From an uncultured Burkholderiales bacterium (lineage in GTDB: Bacteria > Pseudomonadota > Gammaproteobacteria > Burkholderiales > Burkholderiaceae_C), in the NCBI GenBank assembly GCA_937897495.1, contig CALCBL010000533.1:1-6825 (forward strand): a stretch of DNA of 6,825 bases, written 5' to 3'. The notes under the pieces are model-generated. The model was not told the DNA's origin. It made no database searches and saw only the letters and a program-made list of their open reading frames with translations. The position numbers and the translations under genes are program-made. Of the stretch, positions 1 to 6,825 are shown in pieces (position 1 is the first letter of the stretch; every line of letters begins with the position of its first letter).

Positions 1-548
1 TCAACACCTTGGTCAAAGCGCGGGCCTATGCTGCTGATCAGTTGTTTGCCACCTTAGACACCACCACGCGCCAACTGTATTTGGGGGAGGCTGGCCGCAG
101 CGCTTCGGTTTCCGATACCGTTGGATTTATTCGAGATTTACCGCATGGCTTGATTGATGCCTTTCAGGCCACCTTGCAAGAGGCTGCCGACGCAGACTTG
201 TTGCTGCATGTGGTGGATGCTTCCAACCCAAACTTTCCAGAGCAAATGAACGAGGTCAAAAGGGTGCTTCGGGAAATTGGGGCAGAAGATGTGCCGCAAT
301 GGCTAATTTTTAACAAAATAGACACGATCCCGCCCGAGCGTCAACCGCTTGAAATGTTCGACCTGTACGAAGTCGATGGCGTTCCTTTGAAGCGCCTATT
401 TGTCAGTGCCCAATCTGGACAAGGCGTGCCAATGTTGCGTCAAATGCTGGCAGAAGAAGTGCTTCGAACAGTTTCAAACCCCGAAAGTGAATCTGACCCG
501 CGCTTTGACCTTGATAATTTCGGGGAAAATGAAGATGATTTTTCATAA
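1..548 (+). CDS. hflX: GTPase HflX, C-terminal part (5' end outside window)
   Basis: HflX is a cytoplasmic GTPase of the Obg-HflX group that binds the large ribosomal subunit and splits stalled or heat-stressed 70S ribosomes; this role is known for the family. The reading frame is open from the first base (first full codon at 3), so only about 181 C-terminal residues are seen, roughly half of a usual HflX. Visible G-protein motifs are the switch I region ending in ATLDTT (near 48-65), the G3 motif DTVG followed by FIRDLP (from 114), the G4 motif NKID (312-323) and a G5-like SAQSG (405-419). The P-loop and the N-terminal HflX domain lie upstream of the window. The protein ends in an acidic tail rich in Asp, Glu and Asn, and the TAA stop is at 546-548. 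It stands 55 bases before hflK on the same strand, as in many proteobacteria. The TTG at 9 is an internal Leu codon, not a start. Confidence 0.96.
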   Translation, partial: NTLVKARAYAADQLFATLDTTTRQLYLGEAGRSASVSDTVGFIRDLPHGLIDAFQATLQEAADADLLLHVVDASNPNFPEQMNEVKRVLREIGAEDVPQWLIFNKIDTIPPERQPLEMFDLYEVDGVPLKRLFVSAQSGQGVPMLRQMLAEEVLRTVSNPESESDPRFDLDNFGENEDDFS

Positions 549-553
549 TTGTC

Positions 554-577
554 GCTCTGATTGTGCACAATGAGAGC
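554..577. repeat. 24-bp imperfect inverted repeat between hflX and hflK
   Basis: The left arm GCTCTGATTGTG (554-565) and the right arm CACAATGAGAGC (566-577) are reverse complements at 11 of 12 positions; the only mismatch is G559 against G572. The inner 12 bp (560-571) are a perfect palindrome. It begins five bases after the hflX stop codon. As RNA it could fold into a hairpin with a UGCA loop and one internal G-G mismatch. No T-run follows on the + strand (AGTCATATAAAA) and none follows directly on the - strand, so it does not look like an intrinsic terminator. As DNA it covers the -35 region of the promoter candidate for hflK, which is where a repressor site would sit. The structure is seen directly; its function is inference. 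Confidence 0.75.
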
Positions 578-588
578 AGTCATATAAA
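561..588 (+). promoter_or_regulatory. candidate sigma-70 promoter for hflKC
   Basis: A -10-like hexamer TATAAA (583-588, five of six matches to TATAAT) lies 16 bases after a weak -35-like TTGTGC (561-566, three of six matches). Transcription would start near 595, giving only a very short leader before the ATG at 604. The -35 hexamer lies inside the inverted repeat at 554-577. This is a pattern match only; hflK may equally be transcribed from upstream of hflX. Confidence 0.35.
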
Positions 589-603
589 AACGTAGAAAAG
601 CGA

Positions 604-2013
604 ATGAATTCCAAATACCGTGCATTTAGCTGGTCAGTCTTGCCGCAGCGCCTTCGTGGCATGTTCAATTTGAACGATCAACGCTGGGGCCGAGGCGACG
701 ACAAACCTGCTTCTGAAGGTCAAGATGGCACCAATGCGCCTGGCAATCCACCAGGTGCCAATGGTTCCCAACAGCAGCCTCCAAATCCTCAACCTTCAAA
801 TCCAGGCAACTCGTCCAACCGACCGGGTCAATCTTCTGGTCCTCCAGATTTGGATGAGTTGTGGCGTGACCTCAGTCGCAAGCTCTCGCAGTTCTTGGGT
901 GGTAAAAATGGCGGCCCACCCAACAAAGGTCAGCCCAATGGCTCTCCCTTCAATGGATTGCCTCCCGTGTTTCGCAATTTAGGCATTGGTGCCATATTGG
1001 GTGCTTTGCTCCTGATCTGGCTGGGTACAGGCTTCTTCATTGTCCAAGAGGGACAACAAGCCGTGATCACTCAATTTGGCAAATACAAGTCCACGGTTGG
1101 TGCTGGTTTCAATTGGCGCTTTCCTTACCCCATTCAAAAAAATGAGTTGGTGTTTGTCACGCAAATTCGTTCTGTTGACATTGGCCGCGACAACGTCATC
1201 AAAGCCACCGGTCTTCGCGAGTCAGCCATGCTCACGGAAGATGAAAACATTGTCGAAATCAAATTCGCCGTTCAATACCGCTTAAACGATGCACGTGCCT
1301 ATTTGTTTGAAAGCAAAAACCCCACAGAAGCCGTTGTGCAAGCTGCTGAAACAGCCGTGCGCGAGGTGGTGGGCAAAATGAAAATGGATTCTGCTTTGTC
1401 AGAAGAACGCGATCAGATTGCGCCTAGAGTTCGAGCCCTGATGCAAAACATTTTGGATCGTTACAAGGTGGGCATTGAAGTGGTTGGCATCAACTTGCAA
1501 CAAGGCGGCGTTCGCCCGCCCGAACAAGTTCAGGCTGCGTTTGATGATGTGCTCAAGGCGGGCCAAGAACGCGAGCGTGCCAAAAATGAAGCGCAAGCTT
1601 ATGCCAACGATGTTGTGCCTCGTGCAGTGGGTGCGGCATCCCGCTTGAAGGAAGAGTCTCAGGCCTACCGCGAGCGAATTGTGGCGCAAGCAGAAGGTGA
1701 TGCGCAGCGTTTCAAAGCCATCTTGCCCGAGTATCAAAACGCCCCTCAAGTAACGCGTGACCGCATGTATTTAGATGCCATGCAGCAAATTTACTCCAAC
1801 GTCACCAAGGTGGTGATCGACAGTAAGCAAGGTTCTAACCTGATGTATCTGCCACTCGATAAATTGATGCAAATGACCGCGACACCCTCGACAGTCACTG
1901 CCCCTGTCGATGCAACTGCTAACAACGCAGCCTCAAGCTCTGCACCCAGCAGCGCCCCCCCTGATCCCAGATCGCGCGACAGTCTTCGATCTCGTGACCG
2001 TGAAAATCGTTAA
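604..2013 (+). CDS. hflK: FtsH protease modulator subunit HflK (SPFH/band 7)
   Basis: HflK is an inner-membrane SPFH-domain protein that assembles with HflC into a large cage around the AAA protease FtsH and limits its access to membrane substrates (family knowledge). The 469 residues show a conserved segment FNLNDQRWGRG (21-31), a linker rich in Pro, Gly, Asn, Gln and Ser (about 32-80), the family signature PPDLDELWRDLSRKL (80-94), a second Gly/Pro/Asn-rich stretch (about 98-120), one membrane helix (about 126-147), then the SPFH domain (about 148-320) and an Ala/Glu/Arg-rich helical region (to about 375). SNLMYLPLDKLM (411-422) is a typical C-terminal motif, followed by a Ser/Ala-rich tail with a basic repeat (RSRDSLRSRD). 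At 469 residues it is longer than E. coli HflK (419), mainly in the linkers and tail. The start at 604 has a weak purine-rich site (AGAAAAG); an internal ATG at 661, right before FNLNDQRWGRG, is a real alternative start. It lies 12 bases before hflC. Confidence 0.96.
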   Translation: MNSKYRAFSWSVLPQRLRGMFNLNDQRWGRGDDKPASEGQDGTNAPGNPPGANGSQQQPPNPQPSNPGNSSNRPGQSSGPPDLDELWRDLSRKLSQFLGGKNGGPPNKGQPNGSPFNGLPPVFRNLGIGAILGALLLIWLGTGFFIVQEGQQAVITQFGKYKSTVGAGFNWRFPYPIQKNELVFVTQIRSVDIGRDNVIKATGLRESAMLTEDENIVEIKFAVQYRLNDARAYLFESKNPTEAVVQAAETAVREVVGKMKMDSALSEERDQIAPRVRALMQNILDRYKVGIEVVGINLQQGGVRPPEQVQAAFDDVLKAGQERERAKNEAQAYANDVVPRAVGAASRLKEESQAYRERIVAQAEGDAQRFKAILPEYQNAPQVTRDRMYLDAMQQIYSNVTKVVIDSKQGSNLMYLPLDKLMQMTATPSTVTAPVDATANNAASSSAPSSAPPDPRSRDSLRSRDRENR

Positions 2014-2018
2014 GGAAG
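2012..2018 (+). promoter_or_regulatory. ribosome binding site of hflC
   Basis: AAGGAAG overlaps the TAA stop of hflK and ends seven bases before the hflC ATG at 2026. It is the clearest Shine-Dalgarno sequence in the window and fixes the hflC start. Confidence 0.75.
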
Positions 2019-2025
2019 CAGCAAA

Positions 2026-2937
2026 ATGAATCGTATTGGAATATGGGTTTCATCCCTGCTGCTGTTGCTGGCTTTGGCCAGCTCCATGTTGTTCGTGGTC
2101 GATCAACGTCAATTTGGCGTGGTTTATGCCTTGGGTCAAATTAAAGAAGTCATTACCGAGCCTGGTTTGAACATCAAGCTGCCACCCCCTTTGCAAAACG
2201 TCACTTACATTGACAAGCGTTTGTTAACCCTTGACAGTCCCGACACCGAGCCCATGCTGACTGCTGAAAAGCAACGTGTGGTGATCGATTGGTACGTTCG
2301 TTGGCGCATTACAGATCCCCTGGCCTACATCCGCAATGTTGGCTTGGATGAAAAGGCTGGTGCCAATCAACTGAACCGAGTGGTTAGAAACGCTTTTCAA
2401 GAAGAAATCAACAAGCGCACTGTGAAGGACTTGCTGTCTTTAAGTCGCGAGAACTTGATGAATGACGTTAAGCGCGAAGTCCTCGAAAAAGTGCGCGGCG
2501 AAAAGCCTTGGGGTGTTGACGTTGTCGATGTTCGCATCACAAGAGTTGACTATGTCGATGCCATTACCGAATCGGTTTATCGCCGTATGGAGGCAGAGCG
2601 CAAGCGCGTTGCCAACGAACTTCGTTCTACGGGCGGTGCAGAGGGAGAGAAAATCCGTGCTGATGCCGATCGCCAGCGCGAGGTCACCATTGCCAATGCT
2701 TACCGCGATGCCCAAAAAATCAAAGGTCTAGGCGATTCACAGGCCGCCAAAATCTACAACGAGTCCTTTGGCCGTGACCCTCAATTTGCGCAGTTTTACA
2801 GAAGCCTTGATGCCTACAAAGCCAGTTTTGCTAAAAAGAGCGATGTCATGGTTTTAGACCCTAGCAGCTCGGACTTCTTCAGAACCATGAGAGGCAATTC
2901 TTCAGGCAGCCAGGCAGCCCCCGCAGTGAAGAAGTAA
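2026..2937 (+). CDS. hflC: FtsH protease modulator subunit HflC (SPFH/band 7)
   Basis: HflC is the partner of HflK in the membrane cage that surrounds FtsH; the bulk of both proteins faces the periplasm (family knowledge). The 303-residue protein has one N-terminal membrane helix (about 5-25), then VDQRQFGVVYALGQI, the usual start of the SPFH domain (25-39). The domain runs to about residue 185, followed by the highly conserved helical stretch that begins MEAERKRVANELRSTGGAEG (188-207). DPQFAQFYRSLDAYKASF (251-268) and MVLDPSSSDFFRTM (275-288) are recognisable HflC C-terminal motifs, and a short Ser/Ala/Lys tail ends the protein. The length fits the family, and no break is seen. It is very probably cotranscribed and translated with hflK (12-base gap) and with the next gene, which starts immediately after the stop codon. 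Confidence 0.97.
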   Translation: MNRIGIWVSSLLLLLALASSMLFVVDQRQFGVVYALGQIKEVITEPGLNIKLPPPLQNVTYIDKRLLTLDSPDTEPMLTAEKQRVVIDWYVRWRITDPLAYIRNVGLDEKAGANQLNRVVRNAFQEEINKRTVKDLLSLSRENLMNDVKREVLEKVRGEKPWGVDVVDVRITRVDYVDAITESVYRRMEAERKRVANELRSTGGAEGEKIRADADRQREVTIANAYRDAQKIKGLGDSQAAKIYNESFGRDPQFAQFYRSLDAYKASFAKKSDVMVLDPSSSDFFRTMRGNSSGSQAAPAVKK

Positions 2938-3129
2938 GTGAGTTTCTGGTCCTCAATCATGGTGGCCATCTCGCTGGTGTTGATTTTTGAGGGGCTTCTG
3001 CCCCTCATCTCGCCCCTTAAGTGGCGAGAAATGTTCAGTCAGCTCTTGCAGCTCGAAGATGGTCAAATTCGGTTTTTCGGTCTTTCGATCGTTTTGTTGG
3101 GACTCTTTCTTTTAGGGGCCTTCATTTAG
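2938..3129 (+). CDS. yjeT: small two-helix membrane protein, DUF2065 / YjeT family
   Basis: This 63-residue protein has two hydrophobic segments (about 4-24 and 46-63) separated by a short polar loop, LKWREMFSQLLQLEDGQIRF. The features IFEGLLP after the first half-helix and QIRFFGL before the second helix match E. coli YjeT (LEGLGP, ILRRFGG), which lies in the same place after hflC. The function of the family is not established. The start is a GTG that directly follows the hflC TAA with no spacer; the ribosome binding site is probably GAAGAAG inside the last hflC codons, so translation may be coupled to hflC. This is a real gene rather than a chance frame, given its family resemblance and fit in the operon. 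A role linked to HflKC or FtsH is only suggested by the conserved position. Confidence 0.9.
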   Translation: MSFWSSIMVAISLVLIFEGLLPLISPLKWREMFSQLLQLEDGQIRFFGLSIVLLGLFLLGAFI

Positions 3130-3131
3130 AG

Positions 3132-3163
3132 CCTGTTTGAACCGGTAAAATCCCTGTTTTAAC
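3132..3163 (+). repeat. 11-bp direct repeat with 21-bp period before hisZ
   Basis: CCTGTTTGAAC (3132-3142) and CCTGTTTTAAC (3153-3163) match at 10 of 11 positions and start 21 bases apart, two turns of B-DNA. A -10-like TAAAAT lies between them at 3146-3151. The second copy also forms a small dyad, CTGTT-TT-AACAG (3154-3165). Spacing and placement would suit two binding sites on one DNA face, but a repeat this short can arise by chance. Confidence 0.5.
3146..3151 (+). promoter_or_regulatory. candidate -10 element for hisZ-purA
   Basis: TAAAAT matches five of six positions of the sigma-70 -10 hexamer and is preceded by GG. No convincing -35 hexamer lies 16-18 bases upstream. A start near 3158 would leave a leader of about 22 bases before the hisZ ATG at 3180. 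The gap after the DUF2065 gene has no terminator-like hairpin, so readthrough from hflC is also possible. Confidence 0.3.
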
Positions 3164-3179
3164 AGCCTCCCAGATTGCC

Positions 3180-5731
<2,552 letters not shown>

Positions 5732-5780
5732 TTGACATCAACACCTGACCTTACCTTTGGGTGAACAGAACTAACCTTAG

Positions 5781-5786
5781 TAGAAT
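5781..5786 (+). promoter_or_regulatory. candidate -10 element directly before the phosphoribosyltransferase start
   Basis: TAGAAT matches five of six positions of the -10 consensus and ends only four bases before the ATG at 5791. The best -35 candidate is a weak TTGGGT (5757-5762) with an 18-base spacer. If active, transcription would start at or within a few bases of the ATG, giving a leaderless or nearly leaderless mRNA. No Shine-Dalgarno sequence is seen before the ATG. This is pattern-based inference. Confidence 0.35.
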
Positions 5787-5790
5787 TTGC

Positions 5791-6315
5791 ATGCTGACTG
5801 AAGACGGCAAACACCTGTACGTAAGCTACGACGAATACCACAACCTGATTGAAAAGCTGGCCATCAAGGTCCATCAATCTGGGTGGGAGTTCGACACCAT
5901 TTTGTGTTTGGCAAGGGGCGGCATGCGCCCTGGCGATATTCTGTCTCGCATTTTCAACAAACCCTTGGCCATCATGTCCACCAGCTCTTACCGGGCTGAT
6001 GCGGGCACTGTGCAGGGCCATTTGGACATCGCTCGGTTCATTACCACCCCCAAAGGCGAAATTGCGGGTCGCGTTTTGTTGGTCGACGACTTGGCCGATT
6101 CAGGGCACACCTTGCATGCCGTGGTCGACATGTTGAAAACCAATTACAAACCCATCACAGAACTGCGCAGTGCGGTTGTTTGGACCAAGGGCCTTTCTGG
6201 TTTTCAACCCGACTACTCTGTTGAATACCTGCCCACCAATCCTTGGATTCATCAGCCCTTTGAAGGCTACGACAGCATGAATCCTGAAAAATTAATGGAT
6301 AAGTGGAAAGTCTAA
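5791..6315 (+). CDS. PRPP-dependent phosphoribosyltransferase (type I PRTase fold), purine-type likely
   Basis: From the ATG at 5791 the protein has 174 residues. The PRPP-binding motif VLLVDDLADSGHTL (96-109) carries the two adjacent acidic residues and the Ser-Gly-His-Thr loop of type I phosphoribosyltransferases, preceded by a beta-strand and the LARGGMRPGDIL loop (40-51), which resembles the PPi-binding loop. The family transfers phosphoribose from PRPP to a base; xanthine/guanine/hypoxanthine-type enzymes are the nearest guess, but the base cannot be fixed by sight. The C-terminal part contains PTNPWIHQPFEGYDSM (148-163), where purine PRTases place a hydrophobic base-stacking segment. 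An in-frame GTG at 5761 would add ten residues (first residues MNRTNLSRIC), but the family-like sequence begins at MLTEDGKHLYVSYDEY, so 5791 is preferred. It stands 59 bases after purA and 15 bases before the metC-like gene. Confidence 0.88.
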   Translation: MLTEDGKHLYVSYDEYHNLIEKLAIKVHQSGWEFDTILCLARGGMRPGDILSRIFNKPLAIMSTSSYRADAGTVQGHLDIARFITTPKGEIAGRVLLVDDLADSGHTLHAVVDMLKTNYKPITELRSAVVWTKGLSGFQPDYSVEYLPTNPWIHQPFEGYDSMNPEKLMDKWKV

Positions 6316-6330
6316 AGGTAATATGGTGGG

Positions 6331-6825
6331 ATGACTGAAAAGAACACATCCCACATTTCCACTCAGCTGATTCACCACGGCTACACGCCACCGCCTGATT
6401 TTCAGGCCCCTCAGCCGGGTATCTTCAAAGCCTCTACGGTTTTCTTCCCCAATGTGGCGGCCATGCGGCAACGCGATTGGAAAGACAAATCGTCTTACAC
6501 CTACGGAACGCATGGCACGCCTTCAAGCTTCACGCTTGAAGAGCGGCTTTGCGCGCTAGAAGGTGGCAAACATTGTGTCTTAACGCCCAGTGGCTTGATG
6601 GCCTTGGCAGTCGCATCTTTTGCTGTTTTGAAAGCGGGCGATCATATTTTGTTGCCCGACAACTCTTACGGCCCCAACAAGGTGCTGGCTGAAGGCGAGT
6701 TGACATCGTTTGGCATATCGCATGCTTACTACGATGCCATGAACCCTCAAGATCTGGCAGCCAAAATCAAACCCAACACCCGTCTTGTATGGTTGGAAGC
6801 CCCGGGCTCAGTCAGCATGGAGTTC
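6331..6825 (+). CDS. metC: cystathionine beta-lyase, MetC-like, N-terminal part (3' end outside window)
   Basis: This is the first 165 residues of a PLP enzyme of the Cys/Met metabolism family; the usual length is near 390-400. MetC cleaves cystathionine to homocysteine, pyruvate and ammonia in methionine synthesis. The match to E. coli MetC is clear in order: YGTHGTPSSFTLEERLCALE (58-77) against [20 protein letters not shown], then GGKHCVLTPSGLMAL (78-92), KAGDHILLPDNSYGPNK (101-117) with Tyr113 at the PLP-stacking position, and LEAPGSVSMEF (155-165) against LESPGSITMEV. The PLP-binding lysine lies beyond the window, so activity cannot be judged. Position 60 is Thr where E. coli has a phosphate-binding Arg. 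The ATG at 6331 follows the previous stop by 15 bases; AAGG (6315-6318) overlapping that stop is a possible, rather distant ribosome binding site. Related sulfhydrylases and gamma-lyases share the fold, so the exact reaction is likely rather than certain. Confidence 0.88.
   Translation, partial: MTEKNTSHISTQLIHHGYTPPPDFQAPQPGIFKASTVFFPNVAAMRQRDWKDKSSYTYGTHGTPSSFTLEERLCALEGGKHCVLTPSGLMALAVASFAVLKAGDHILLPDNSYGPNKVLAEGELTSFGISHAYYDAMNPQDLAAKIKPNTRLVWLEAPGSVSMEF

Noticed and set aside
554..577. Intrinsic terminator for hflX
   Set aside because: The inverted repeat is stable enough to consider, but no T-run follows it on either strand.
725..982. Alternative + frame of 85 codons inside hflK
   Set aside because: It is a by-product of the low-complexity Pro/Asn-coding region, without any family resemblance or ribosome binding site.
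5732..5737. Perfect TTGACA hexamer just after the purA stop
   Set aside because: No -10-like sequence lies 15-19 bases downstream (the region reads TTACCTTTGG), and the TAGAAT at 5781 is far too distant, so it is not a supported promoter.
5742..5762. Hairpin CACC...GGTG after purA as a terminator
   Set aside because: The stem is only four base pairs around a long loop with no T-tract.
6319..6324. TAATAT as a -10 element for the metC-like gene
   Set aside because: Only four of six positions match, no -35 is visible, and the 15-base gap makes cotranscription with the preceding gene simpler.

Overview
This window reads as an ordinary, densely packed bacterial core-genome segment with every gene on the + strand. 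The order is hflX (3' part), hflK, hflC, a yjeT/DUF2065 gene, hisZ, purA, a phosphoribosyltransferase gene, and a metC-like cystathionine beta-lyase (5' part). Enterobacteria share hflX-hflK-hflC-yjeT-purA. The insertion of hisZ before purA and of a phosphoribosyltransferase after it is, from my knowledge of these genomes, typical of Burkholderiales (Betaproteobacteria). The protein sequences and the moderate GC content (roughly half by eye, not counted) would suit a Comamonadaceae-like freshwater organism such as Limnohabitans, but the genus is only a guess.

Layout: 1-548 holds the C-terminal half of the ribosome-associated GTPase HflX. A 55-base gap at 549-603 contains a striking 24-bp inverted repeat and a promoter-like sequence. 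Bases 604-3129 hold the membrane module: HflK and HflC, the SPFH partners of the FtsH protease, followed directly by a 63-aa two-helix membrane protein. A 50-base gap at 3130-3179 carries a direct repeat of 11 bp with 21-bp periodicity around a -10-like hexamer. Bases 3180-5731 hold hisZ and purA, whose ends overlap as ATGA. A 59-base gap leads to the phosphoribosyltransferase gene (5791-6315), which may have a very short or absent leader. It is followed after 15 bases by the truncated metC-like gene, which runs off the window.

How the genes fit together: the first block concerns stress and quality control (ribosome rescue, membrane proteolysis). The second block sits at the PRPP/ATP node. 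HisZ is the regulatory subunit of the ATP-PRPP transferase that opens histidine synthesis, PurA makes the precursor of AMP, and the next gene encodes a PRPP-dependent enzyme family. The metC-like enzyme belongs to methionine metabolism.

I found no RNA gene, CRISPR array, insertion sequence, prophage or defence system, and no stretch over 300 bases without a gene. Nothing here supports a previously undescribed system. The most interesting signals are the small non-coding structures in the three intergenic gaps.
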